From Brachypterus glaber (lineage: Eukaryota > Arthropoda > Insecta > Coleoptera > Kateretidae), in assembly GCA_958510825.1 (NCBI GenBank), contig OY294054.1, positions 13,839,390-13,903,389 of the forward strand: a DNA stretch of 64,000 nucleotides, given 5' to 3'. A program made the translations under genes and the position numbers. Shown here piece by piece: positions 47,611-59,808 of this stretch; within the stretch, counting starts at the first letter, position 1; every line of letters starts with the position of its first letter. Under the pieces are notes generated by a model that saw only the letters and a list, made by a program, of their open reading frames with translations, had not been told where the DNA came from and did no database searches.

Positions 47611-47922
47611 TACATCTTAAGGATAGCAGTATAGTGACAGCAGGTCCCGTGATAGTCAGAATAACAAGTTCTTTGACAATTTCTTGTAATTTTTATTTTA
47701 TATTTAAGAATTCTAAAACTAAAAGTATTTATACTAGAATAAGGGTAAATATTTTTAAATTTTTTGTAATTAATTACAATAAATATTTTGTATTTTTATG
47801 TTTACAAACATTGTTGTAATTATTAACAATAATTGGTTTGTTAATTTAAAGTAAAAAATATATATAATTTACAATAACTTTTTCTAGTGTAGCAATTTAC
47901 TTATTTTATGATTTTTTTACAG

Positions 47923-47967
47923 ATCCCCTGAAAGACCCAAATATTTGCGGACGGCCAACATGTATAG
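47923..47967 (+). CDS. apolpp: Apolipophorin precursor, exon 2 (N-terminal cysteine linker)
   Basis: This 45-nt micro-exon lies between acceptor ATTTTTTTACAG and donor G|GTAAGAG at 47968. With the single base carried from exon 1 it encodes NPLKDPNICGRPTCI plus the first base of a codon completed by exon 3. The closely spaced cysteines (C....C) just after the signal peptide precede the lipid-transport domain, as in insect apolipophorins. The exon keeps frame in both directions, the main evidence that it is real. At this length it would be missed by open-frame scans. Confidence 0.8.
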
Positions 47968-50627
47968 GTAAGAGTTTTTTTATAGATTTTAAGATTCCTA
48001 AATTTACCAGAATACGATTAAGAAAAATTAACATAGGTTAATAAAAGTAAAGTAGTTCATAATGATTAGTATTAAATCAAAAAAAGTATAACCGGCTTTT
48101 CTGCTTGTTAATTTTTATAAATTAATTGGGGCGTAATGATTTAAAGTACCTACCTAACAATAATACACTTGAGTATAAATATGTTCTGCAATTTAATAAC
48201 CGACTATCGGTACCAGAATTTTTAAATAAACTGTATTTTTTTTTGCCGAATTTTATACCCTATTTTTAAAACAATATTTTAATTTTAAAAATTGATTTTA
48301 GGATATTACGTCGTAATCGTAAATTTAAAGGGTAAATTTAACACCTTCCGCTCCATTGTATCCACGTATGGATATTTTTAGGTATAGCAAAATATACCAC
48401 AATATCCACAGTTGGATATACGCATAGACAAAGAACATAGATGAACTGTCATCTCAAGGTTACATATAAATTTACGAGTCCTCCATTTTGATCGGAAGTT
48501 ACGTCAGAAATCAACCGGGAAATTTAAATTAGTGGGTAAAATGTAAATAAATAAACGACATAACCTTACTTTTTAATGTTTTCTTATGTTATATTAAAAA
48601 AAATCAAACATACCTAAAAAATATGATACTGCTGTCTGCAGGTAGCAGTCGTTTTATGTTTCTACAACTTTTTATAAAACACGTCATTGCAAAGACTTTA
48701 CTAGTTCTTTGAAAAAGCACTATAAAATATACAAAAAACACAGAAAGACTTTAAAAGTTCAAAAACGCTATTATATAGTCTATAATAAAATAAAATGTTC
48801 ACCCTTCTAGCACAAAACACCAAACGCGTAGAAAAAATAACAGAAAAACCTCGAAAACAAACTCAAAACATACATAAATTAGGTTATGTTAACCTGTTGC
48901 ACGAATATGTTAGAGGTGTGTGCGAAGAATTATATTTTTATATTTAAATTACTGGTAAAAATAAATAAATATCTGTGTAGTATAACATATTGATTTAGTT
49001 TTTACATATATAACAAACTGTTGCAACAAAACAACGACAAAAACTTTTACTGACTACTGAAGTGAAATGAAAAGACACATCTCTAACAAAGAAAATATTC
49101 CTATCTAACGCAACACAGTGTTACAAACATAAAATATATATTTTTTTACTTTATGTTGGACAATTGGAATCAAAATGGAGGACGCATTTAGTCGGGACGC
49201 AGAAGTATGCGCAGACGGTCAAAAATCAATCTATTTGTTTATTTTGTCTATGGATATACGGGATTTTGCATATAAATTTTAATCTGGTATATATGCTATA
49301 AGGGTTAAAGGCTCAGGTAAATTTCCCATAAAACAGTAAAAAAAATCGGTTAGAATCATATGAATTTAATAATTTAATTTTACCCCAATTTTTTACACTA
49401 TAGATGTTTAAATTACTAACTCCAGTAAATAAAAAAAAAGTGAATACTAGAAAGAATCCTTCCAACATTTTGAAAATGCCACATAAGTAAGTTCAGTTTT
49501 TAATTAAAGCATTTGAAAATTTTCAAAAACCCTCTCTAACCAATCCCGTGTATAATTATATATGAAAATTTTACAGTAATACACGGTAAAAGATCATGAA
49601 AATTCACCTTTTTTTCATATTAAAAAAATGTCCTTATGACACCCGCGTTTAGTTGATATTAACGGTATTTTTTATTAAAAAAATCATCTGTATATCTTTT
49701 GCCAATTTTCCCCTTGATTAACCGTATTATAGTATCTAGTGCTATAGTATTTTAAATATTTATATACTTGTTACCTTCTTTATAAATATTATGGATAGCA
49801 AAACTTTTTACTATGTATTCTAAAACGTCTTGAAAACTTCTTATTTATTCAACAGGTTATCTATAACGCTATTTTATGTGTTGCTATACAGGCTATATAC
49901 AGGGTGTAACTTTTAAAATAAATAAATTCGGTATTAGAGAAAGCCTATTTTTAGTTGAATAAATTTAAAGAAAAAACATATTTTTTTATTTTAGTCTTCT
50001 CGCTTTAAGTTTTTTTTTTAACAGACACTTATTCTATGTAGATATAACGTAAAAGAAATTTTGTCTAGAGGTTTAGGTTTTTTTACATTTAATTACATAT
50101 TTTTAGAAAAGAAACAATTCAAGAATTTATTATAAAAAATAAAAGATCTGGATTAAATAGGAAACTTTTTGACTTAAGAAATTATATACCACTAAAATTC
50201 GAAATTTAAAATAAAAACAAAATACAAAGAAATTACTAAAAAACATGTTTTTGAAAGTTTCACTTTGTATACGTACGTACCTGTATTAAATTTTAAATTC
50301 TATACAAAAAATAATATTTTAGTTTTCATGCATTTTTAACGGATAAAAGTTTTTAATACTTACATTTTAAATTGTTTTTCTGTGTACCAATATTTCTGTA
50401 TTTTATTAAAACTTTAGTAAATTTACACTGGCCCACACCTGCCAGTATACGCGTTCTTGCCTTTTGTTTTTATATCTGTTAAATTGACTTAAAAACTTGG
50501 TTAAGGTCACAAACGCTCGCCTCAATCCCAGATTTTTAGGAAAAAACGCCCGGAGAAAAAAAATTCATGCATGAACATACAAAATTCAACTATGCATTGA
50601 TTTTGACCATGCATAAATTTTGACCCG

Positions 50628-50730
50628 GTATGATCATGTATGATCATGTATGGTCAGGTATGGTCATGTATGGTCAGGTATGATCATGTATGGTCAGGTA
50701 TGATCATGTATGGTCAGGTATAAGCATACC
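50628..50730 (+). repeat. Minisatellite, 20-bp unit TATGATCATGTATGGTCAGG
   Basis: About five imperfect tandem units. The surrounding 50.57-51.58 kb is also rich in related palindromic words (GCATAATTATGCAT, CATGATCATACATAA), with a roughly 170-bp phrase repeated around 51000 and 51175. Confidence 0.8.
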
Positions 50731-50772
50731 GGGTCAAGATTCATTCATGGTCAAAATTCAGACATGATAATG

Positions 50773-50987
50773 AAGCTGAAGTTTGCAAGGTTTATTTGCA
50801 ACGAAAATTCAAATAGTATATTAAAGTACTAGTTTCATAACATACGTTTTTAGCGCACGAGTACAAGTTTAGAAAACAAACCACTTGCGAAGAATTTGTA
50901 GTAGTGCGCTAAAAACGTGTTATGGAATAAGTGCTTTAATATACTATTTGAATTTTCGATGCAACAAAACGTTGCAAACTTCAGCTT
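50773..50987. mobile_element. 215-bp palindromic MITE inside the GATCATG array
   Basis: Ends AAGCTGAAGTTTGCAA and TTGCAAACTTCAGCTT are exact inverse. Arms continue AAAATTCAAATAGTATATTA and TTTTTAGCGCACGAGTAC-like. Flanks CAGACATGATAATG (50759-50772) and CATACATGATAATG (50988-51001) differ at one base and may be a target duplication, although the host sequence is itself repetitive. The interior AAATAGTATATTAAAG recalls the AAATAGTATACGCAC family. Confidence 0.7.
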
Positions 50988-53760
50988 CATACATGATAAT
51001 GCATAATCATGCATAATTCTACCTAATTTAAGGCAAAAATAGACATCATTATGCAAAATTATGCATGATCATACATAAACTTTTTTCCCCGGGTATAGAT
51101 AAATATAAATCTCTAAAAATGTTTAAATATGATTATGCATAATTATTTATAATTATGTCTAATTTTACAATTATTATGCATAATTCTACCTAATTTAAGG
51201 CAAAAATAGACATCATTATGCATAATTATTCATGATCATACATAAACTTTTTTCCCCGGGTATAGATAAATATAAATCTCAGAAAAAAATGTTTCAATAT
51301 GATTATGCATAATTATTTGTAATTATGTCCAATTTTACATTCATTATACATAGTTATACTTAATTTGATGCAAAATTATGCATAATCATACAAAAACTTT
51401 GTCATGCTTGATGCGCCTTCGCCAAAATTTAAAATATTATGCATGATCATACATAATTAGGCATAGGTCTATGTATACCCATACATAATTATGCATACCG
51501 GGTCAAAATTCATGCTTGGTCAAAATTCATACATGATTATGTATAATCATGCATAATCATGTAAAATTCTATCTAAATTTAGGTAAAATTAAACCTTTTC
51601 TCCCCGGGACCTCATAAAATAAGTAGTATAAATTAACTTTTTAAAGTTAAAAGTGAATATAAAAAAAAAATCCTGACGTGACTCAAAAAATCTGATTACG
51701 TAATTTGTAGCTACAGATTTAAAATCTACGACCCAATATTGATTTTAAAAAATTTGTCCGATTCCAGATTTTTTTTTCTGTTGTACCATGTAATTATACA
51801 AAATATAAATTACTTTTTCAGAATACTTAAACACTCTGTATATGATTTGTCTGAAATTATTTTCCAATCAGCAGGTTAAATAAATAAACAGGTTGTTTCC
51901 ATACAACCGGATGTCGGTTCGCGAGATATTGATTACCAGTATTATTCAATCTGATTTTGTTATTAATAAAAATGTCATTTGACATAAATAAGACATATGT
52001 AGACATTGGGGTGGTCCTTGCAAACTTAGATTTTTAGGAATCTTAATTTTTGTCAAATTGTCTAAAAATGATGTGTAACAAATTTTAGGTCAATAGCTCA
52101 GCGTTAGCACTTGCCACATCCATCCCCAAAAAAAAGGGGACATTAACATATTTTTTAAAGGGTGTAAAGCCAAAAAAGTAAGAATGCAAAAAACAAAAAA
52201 TGTTTAGAATAAAATAAAATAAATGTTTTTGGTTTAAACAGTTTTTGTTCTTATCATTTTTTAGAACGTATGTACCGTTTGGCTTTAACAACCTTAAAAA
52301 TATATTTTGGGTCTTTTAGAACTAAATGCGGGACCTATCGATGATGTATTGACATGAAATTTGGTACACATAATTTTAAAAAAATTGGAACAAAGAAGGG
52401 TATCGTTTTAAATAGGAGTTTTGGGCTAAATAAGAAAAATATGTTTTTGTTTAAAAAAGTGCAAAATGATGAAAAGAAAGGATAAAAAACTGTGTTATTT
52501 GTTGATAAAGAACAAAATGAAAAAAAAAAAAATAAAAACTAAGGAATTATTTGATATCGTAAACCCGACAACATCGCATTATTCTTGCAATATTTTTTGT
52601 TTATTTACAAAACCAACATAAATACGTTTAGATAGAATGTATAATAAAAACACTGTTCAATATTAATTAAATATATTTATTTTTAAATAAATATATTTAA
52701 TTAATATTATAAGTTAAAAGTCTATGTGTAACTTTTTCATAATCTAGTTTTAAATCATATCATGGAAATAAACCAATTTAACATGTTGAAAGCCAGACAA
52801 AATTACTTGGGTTATCGTTGAAGCTAATGGTTTGTTTACAATGTTATTATAGTATAAATACCTCAAAAATAACTCCATAATCGTACTGAAACTTAAGAAA
52901 TTAGTCACATAAGTTCAGCCTAATTACACATTAAATTACAGTATATTAAATCCGTGAAAACTAATAAAACACAACCAAATATTTTAATATTATAGTCAAG
53001 AGCAGTGAACACAACACAGACCCACTTTGGCCCCACTGTAGTAGTTAACGTGCAAAGTTATTTTTATTTTGACGAGATGACATTTGACACTTGAAGTTTT
53101 GTGCAATGTTGCCAAATCGTACATTGACATATGTCAAAAATCTTAATTAAATAATTAATTAAAATAATTAATTAAAGTATGTTCCGGGATGTAAAAAGGG
53201 CTGAAATTTTGGCTAAGTATTTACTTTTATGTATCTATAAGCATGTAAAGTCTTATCGTTGCAGGCGATTTAGCCCAAAATGCGATACCCTCCTTTAGGG
53301 GCGTCCTTAAAAATCAATTTATTTAAAAACTACACTCATGTCTTTACATTATGTCCAATGTAAATAGTTACACTTGTCAATATGCACGTTAATAATACAT
53401 AAAAAATTAGGGGCTTTTTGTTTTCATTTTTTTATGTGATTTTATTTTTTTCGTTTTTTTTCTTGTTTTCCTTCTCGTTTTTTTTTTTCATTTTTTTTTC
53501 TAAATAAAAGCTTACAAAAAATCTTGAAACCTTGGAGATAATATATTTTATCCAATACATACAGATAATAAGACAATTACCAGCTTTATTTTAAATAGAT
53601 AAACTCAATAATAACCCCCGCGTGGCTTTTACTTTATTGAGTGGATAATTATTTATTTTACCCACTCAACTGTCACTTGTCAAATTATTTTCTTGTAAAT
53701 GTCATTAAAATTTTTAATAAAGATATTAATTCCTAAGCTATTTATTGGATAAAACCTTGT

Positions 53761-53872
53761 ATGGTACTCATGGGTAAACCGATATGGCCCTCTTGAAAAT
53801 TAACCTGCTTGGCTGACGCCTCGCATGTTAATTTTCTCATGGGCAATATCTTACTTTACCCACTAGTACCAT
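53761..53872. repeat. 112-bp hairpin element
   Basis: ATGGTACTCATGGGTAAA is inverted as TTTACCCACTAGTACCAT, and inner GATATGGCCC and GAAAATTAAC pair with GTTAATTTTC and GGGCAATATC. It is followed by AT-rich DNA. Confidence 0.7.
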
Positions 53873-53992
53873 GAATAACTATTAATTATTTTTATTATTA
53901 TTTTATTGTACCTATTCCTTTTTTTAGATTTATTTTTTATTTTCCTTCAATTTGTTTTGTCATATTGTTTTTTTGTTTTGCGGATTTGTTGT

Positions 53993-55192
53993 GAGAGGGC
54001 CTAGCTCGAAATTCAAAAATATTTTGAATACCTGAGTGCGCCTCTGCACGCATTCAAGAAGAAAAATGTGAAGCCCCTTCTGTTAATAAGGTGGGAGTAG
54101 CTTGTACGTGGAGGCCACAGTTTAGGGATTAGCAGTCGGTCAAATTTTCGCTGTGTAGTAATGTGTTGTGTGTTTTTGGAACTTTGCGGGTATGTAAGTT
54201 AAAATAAAACTCTTAAAACTTATTTTCTAGTGTTTAGATAGTTACATTGAATTTTAATCACACGTTTTTTGTGTTAAAATACATTTATATGTCTATTTGA
54301 GTTTTATGATTTTTCGGGGTCAAAAATACCTACAAACCGAAAACTTTTTGCACTTTTCTTTTAAAATTACGACATAACTGTCTTAGAAAAAACAGGGGTT
54401 TATACAAGATTTTGTAGTTGGCAAAGCTTGCATTTTTAAGGGTTCTTATACAGTTTGTTTTTTATGGATATTTTGAACGGCAAAAATCTGTGACGTGTGA
54501 TTATAACTGGCTTATTTAGTTCAAAGCTGGCCAAAGTTGACATGTAGTTCCCACTAAGGGGAAATGCCATGTTAGGTTTTTTATTTTTAACAAAGGTCTG
54601 TCATTTTAAGGTTATGTTTAGTTTTAAAGAAATTTACAAGATACATAGCGACACATAAAGCCAATCACGACATCGCATTCTTAGGTATTACGTTCTTATG
54701 CGAGCTTGTGAATATATCCTAAGTGGTAATAATTTTTGAGTAGTTTATTTCATGTAAGTACAATGTTTCCTATAGTTTTAAACAAAAACCAAGGTAAAAT
54801 CACATAAAATAGTAGAGAAAAACTTTTGTATTAAGAAAACCAGAGAGATGGGTGTTAAACTGAATAATGTTTATTTATTTAACGTAAATTTATCTATGAA
54901 AATTTTAAAGGCTGGTGTTACAAACGATTTTAATATTTCTTTAGTCATTTTAGTTTATAAAGGTGTACTCCTTGCCCGACCTTGTTAAGGGAAGTAAATG
55001 TTTTGTCGTTTGTTTAAATTTTATTTATAAAATTCATTACTGATTTTTTCAACTTAATTGAATATTGTAACCAAAGGTATAATAAATTTGTTTGCGTCTT
55101 TTTAAATTTTTTCTTCTTTCAAGTAATTTTATTTGCTTACATAATATTTATTTCTTGCTAAATTCATTGAGGTTAGTTGGTAGCAAAATCAG
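53993..55192 (+). repeat. Unknown 1.2-kb repeat, copy B (paralogue at 9157-10553)
   Basis: It begins GAGAGGGCCTAGCTCGAAAT and ends GGTTAGTTGGTAGCAAA, collinear with 9157-10553 through the landmarks given there, with about 200 bp less. No domain is recognised. Having two ends in common shows these are insertions of one element, not chance similarity. Confidence 0.6.
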
Positions 55193-57406
55193 ATTTGTTT
55201 TACTACAATTAAGAAATTAATGCTCTGAATGAATGAAATTGACTGAAAGTATAGCATTTAGAAATACTAATATTATTTCAAACTTTTCGTTTGTTGTAAC
55301 TTTTATTTTAAACTTAGTAATCAACTGTCGTAGGGTTATTTTTACATGTCTATTTTATTTAAGGGTATTGGCGATTGGTTATGAATATATGTTTTAAAAT
55401 GTTTTTATTTTTTTACTATGGTTTTTACCAACTTATTTTTCCATATTTCTATGCTTTTAAGATGTTGGGTATTTTAGGTATTTTCAGAAATTATAATTAT
55501 AATTATTATTATTGTTATTATAAATATATTTATTTTTCATAACATAAATATATGTTATAGCACCGTCAGTTACCTATTTATTTTTAAATATTAGGGAAAG
55601 TTTGTGCCTAATTTACAGTTTCTTTGTTTTAAATTTCAAGAAAATAAAGGTAACTAACTAATCAGTTAAAGAGGTGGGTTGCAGGCTTCTGTTTTCAGTT
55701 CTCTCAGACTTATATATTTATTTATTTATTTTAGCCACTGTTTTAACATTTTTAACGTGAAGTGTCTGAAAAGTGACAAATAAAAAGTGCCAAAATTGAC
55801 CCAAAACTTTTGTCTTATTCATTATATTTTTAGTGATTGTTTTCTTGTGAAATTTTTATATTTTTATTGGGTCATATTGAACGTGCCTCTGGCTTCCATG
55901 ACCGATTCCAAAGAGTTACCATTTATATGCACCATATTAAATTTTTGAACGTTTTTATTAAACTGTTTATTTAATTATTTTTTTATATTGCATACGTCTC
56001 ACCCCCTTAGTAGTTTTCGTGAAAATTGGTATATTTTTAAGGTTGCTAAAAGTAAATAATAATAAAAAATACATTTTACGCGCGGAGGTGTGAAATGGGA
56101 AAGTCTTTTACTGGGCAGTGTATTTTAAAATAATATTTTATTTAAAACTTGATTTTGGGATATTACATCATCATCGTAAATTTTAAGGGTGCATTCAGTT
56201 AATTTTTTTATAAAACAGGAAAAAATTCGGTATGAATTACATGAATTTTATAATTTAATCCTAATGTTTCCCTTCTAATTTTACCCCCAATTTTTTACAA
56301 TGTGGAAAACCTTTTTTTATATTCAGAGTGTATTTTTATAGTGTATTTTATTTTGTAGTTTGCTGGTTAAAAATAATATTCATGAGATAAATCAGATTAA
56401 TTAAGTTTAAAAGGTATCACATTTGTAGACATCAAACGATTTTTTTCCGCAGGACATTGTCCATCGAGCTTTTTCAGCTTTTCATGAATTTGGAATACAG
56501 ACATACGAATATACACGGCAATGTTTTATAAATGGATGGCTTTTTGCAGAAAAGAACCATCCCACAAATTTTTAAATTTTATATTTTTACGGCATATGTA
56601 TAAATAAGCTATGTTTTCCTGCAAAAAAGTCCCCAGCTACTTTTTAGTTCCTACCGCCATCTATTAGAAAGTAAACCAATTTGACAAGACTGGTAGATTA
56701 TCGATTTTTCAATAATTTTGGGGTTGGTTGCTTTCTTCAAAAAGAAAAATACTGTTGTCAACAAAAGAGTACTTTCCCTTATACAGTGACCACCATAAAG
56801 CATATGAAAAAGTTTTTTACTATTAAATATTTTTTAATGGTCTTTACCATCTAAAAGAGCATAAAAAATAACCAAATAAATACATTTAAAATTTGACATT
56901 TGACCTGTCATGCAAATGCCAAAAATATTACTTTTAAAAGGGATATTACTCCTTTAATATTAAATTTAGGTGTTTCGGTGAAAAATAGTTTTTTACTTAG
57001 TTAAAAAAAAAGAACTACTATAAAAGTACTTTCTTCTCTCCGTAAAAATGACACTAGTAAAACTCTTACGTGTGCAAACGATATCTGTTTATGAAGATAG
57101 CAACACTGAAATGGGGGCAGACAATTAAATTGTTAATTATTTCTGTGTTATTTACTTTTTATCTATACTGTTCGATTATACGCTTGCCAGTAACATAATC
57201 ACTATCAAATTAATTGAAGAGCTTAGTTGATGAAGGGTCTTCTAGCAAAAGATCTATTATTGAGAAAAATAGGTGAATTGTTGCCACTTGTTACGTTCAA
57301 TTATCTAGGAAAGGGACAGTCAACCCTATATTGCACATAATTTTATTTTGCAACGAAAAAAATTAATGATACGGATTTTGAGTTTCATAATTAATAAAAA
57401 ATATTT

Positions 57407-57864
57407 AATTTTCTGGTTTGTAATAAAACTCGGATTTTTCGGCAGGTTTTAATGCGTCACTTTATTTTATCGCTAACGTTTCTCCCCTCTTTGGGGCCTT
57501 TATCAAAGCTAAAATTGGGTGAGAGTAGGCAACCTTATACAAACATAAAAATAAATATTACATTAAAATATAAAAATTGGTTTTGACACCATGTCGAAAA
57601 TTTGTAGGTTCCAAAGTCCAAACCTACAAATTTTCGACATGGTGTCAAAACCAATTTTTATACTTTAATGTAATATTTATTTTTATGTTAGTAAAAGGTT
57701 CCTTGTCCATAATATGTTCAATTTAATAATATATATATGACTACGCTCACACAATTTTAGCTTTGATAAAGCCCCCAAAGCGGGGAGAAACGTTAGCGAT
57801 AAAATAAAGTGACGCATAAAAACCTGCCAAAAAATCCGGGTTTTATTACAAACCAAAAAATTAC
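57407..57864. mobile_element. 458-bp palindrome with degenerate hammerhead-like arms
   Basis: Outer arms pair TTTCTGGTTTGTAATAAAAC, CGGATTTTT, GGCAGGTTTT, ATGCGTCACTTTATTTTATC, GCTAACGTTTCTCCCC with their inverse at 57755-57864. The inner arms pair ATTGGTTTTGACACCATGTC and CGAAAATTTGTAGGTT around a centre near 57613. In each arm the strand reading toward the outside has TTTGATAAAG, stem CCCC/GGGG, AGAAACGTTAGC, resembling a hammerhead whose CUGANGA box has decayed. This layout parallels the Penelope-like terminal repeats at 11357-11928. Confidence 0.65.
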
Positions 57865-58191
57865 ATTGAAGTTTGGCAACCTATATGGTACAATAAAAAA
57901 TATTGATTTTTTTTCTTTTATTAAACTTTTTTTTTTCGAACCAATCCGGAAACATTGTGCACATAAAGAACAAAAATCAATACAAAACTAAAAAAATATT
58001 AATATCTAATGGCGATTTCTCCCGTTAGATTAGACAGGGACAAAAGTTCTACCCAAAAAGGATAGAAGACATACATACACTCCCACTTCCACCCAACCAA
58101 ACAAATTCTGTACTTGTTCTTTATTGAACTAATATAATATTTACTTGGCCGGGCGAAAAGTGTAACTATATTATTTTTATTAATAATATTG

Positions 58192-58237
58192 GTAGACTGC
58201 AGTTTCGGGCTACTGGCCCTCTTCAGCATAGGTCAAA
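58192..58237 (-). ncRNA. Isolated hammerhead-ribozyme-like core
   Basis: Read on the minus strand: CTGAAGA (58226-58220), stem II GGGC / GCCC with loop CAGTA (58219-58207), GAAA (58206-58203), palindromic stem III within ACTGCAGT, and GTC as the cleavage triplet. All canonical core bases are in place. Stem I is weak (two pairs next to the core), which makes activity uncertain. No Penelope-like coding sequence is seen next to it. Confidence 0.45.
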
Positions 58238-58730
58238 TTAAAATCTCGAGAGTTGCAAATGTAATTTCCTTTTGAAGGTAAAATACGATTATATTTACTA
58301 GAAAATTAAATCACACCTTGCAAAATTCACAATTTTAAACAAGTGTCTTTTTGAAGGCATAGTAAACAAAATATGAAAAAATAAAGAACAAAAATAAAAA
58401 ATGTCAAGTCACCCCTTTATCTGCTGACCCCTTCAATTCATTCAGAATAAACTCAATCACTGTTGTTTTGTTTGAATTGCATTTAAAAAATTTATTTTAT
58501 AATCCAATTTGGATTGTTTATTAAAGCGCAACAATATTTTAAATTAAAAAAAACTTGATTTTTATCTGTTAAACGGTGTGATTTTTAGACCTCGGACGGA
58601 CAAGTAGAAGTAAAGTCAAAGTAAAAAACTATTTCGAAATCATCAAGACGTAAAGTCCGTTCCTTTGGGTGCTAAAAGCCTCAAAAATGTAGTGAAATGA
58701 GTTACAAACACTTTAAAAACTTCATTTAAT

Positions 58731-58810
58731 ATATCGCTGGGTTAAAATTATAAGGTTCTATGTTCTATAGAAACCCTAAATAACACCTTATAATTTTAAT
58801 CCAGCGATAT
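58731..58810. repeat. 80-bp hairpin element
   Basis: ATATCGCTGGGTTAAAATTA, TAAGG is inverted as CCTTATAATTTTAATCCAGC, GATAT, with one or two mismatches. Confidence 0.75.
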
Positions 58811-58861
58811 GTCAATTTTAAACATTTTCAATCAAAAGTCATTCCATATATATTAATAAAT

Positions 58862-59405
58862 TCTTAATTTCTATGGCAACGGTTGGAAAGTGAAAATTAG
58901 CTGATTTTACATATCTTCCGTCAGAAAATTAGTCAAACACATAACCTCAAATTGACTAACTAATTTTAAGATAATTTTTGCTTTTTTTATGTTTAGGTGT
59001 TAGATCGTAGGAAAAATAGTATACGCACCTCGACCCAAACCATTTCAGTGCACATCGAGTGCACTCTCGTACACTAAAAACTAGATTAGTAGTTAGTGCC
59101 TATTTCTCAACCGTTGCCTATGACAACGGTTGGAAAGTGACAATCAGCTGATTTTATATATCTGCTGTTAGAAAATGAGTAAACGTCAAACACATAACCT
59201 TAAATTGACAAACAAATTTTAAGATAATTTATGCGTTTTTTTATGTTTAGGTGTTAGGTCTTTGGAAAAATAGTATACGCATCTCGATGCAAACCATTTT
59301 AGTGCACATCGAGTTTTTACTCGGCTGCGCCTCGTAAAAAAAACGCAATTCTCGTGAAAAAAAACTAGGTTCAAGTAGTTGGTGCTTAATATACTATTTA
59401 ATAAG
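58862..59405 (+). repeat. Repeat with AAATAGTATACGCAC motif, two tandem copies
   Basis: The phrase series GGCAACGGTTGGAAAGTG, GCTGATTTTA, AACACATAACCT, AATTTTAAGATAATTT, AAATAGTATACGCA occurs from 58868 and again from 59113, a spacing near 245 bp. It is the same family as 14111-14445. The second copy ends in the inverse AATATACTATTT at 59390. Confidence 0.7.
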
Positions 59406-59475
59406 CACATACAACTTTGTAATTCTGTAAGAAAAAAATTGCTTTTGATAGGAGCACCTAGGTTTTAATATGATT

Positions 59476-59808
59476 ATACAGGGTGTTTGGTAGGGAGTAT
59501 GACAAACTTGGCAGGGTAATAGATTAGGTCATTTCCAAATATATCCAAGTAAAAAAAATAAATAAAAAAAAAATAAAAACATCAAAATTTAAAAAGTACA
59601 AAAAAATAAAAAAATTAAAAAAATTAGAAAAAATAAAAAATATGTATTTTTTTATTTTCATTTATTTATTTTTTTATTTTGTTTTTGTATATTTTTTAAT
59701 TTTGATTTTTTATTTTAGTTTTCTTAATTTTTATTTTTGTATATATTTGGAAATTACCTAATCTATCCTTGTCAAGTTTGTCGTACTCCTTACCAAAGAC
59801 CCTGTATA
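59476..59808. mobile_element. 333-bp MITE, ATACAGGGTGTTTGG ends
   Basis: The left arm ATACAGGGTGTTTGGTAGGG, AGTATGACAAACTTG and its inverse CAAGTTTGTCGTACTCC, TTACCAAAGACCCTGTAT are flanked by TA. Inner arms also pair (TAGATTAGGTCATTTCCAAA with TTTGGAAATTACCTAATCTA). The centre is A-rich then T-rich. This is a typical TA-target MITE. Confidence 0.75.

Larger units (their letters stand above)
36550..47922 (+). other. apolpp: apolpp intron 1 (11.4 kb)
   Basis: The donor is GTAAGT at 36550 and the acceptor ATTTTTTTACAG at 47922. Contents are a hairpin (36974-37044), a GTCTGTCC microsatellite, a duplicated repeat with a nested hAT MITE (38832-39745), a TIR-bounded segment (40412-41634), a LINE fragment (42952-43162), a palindrome at 44276-44440, a TIR-element copy (44785-45165), an ATTACATG-rich stretch, a 271-bp palindrome, and foldback copies up to 47610. 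Stretches 37400-38830, 41700-42950, 43200-44270 and 45200-46040 show nothing I can name. Confidence 0.8.
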
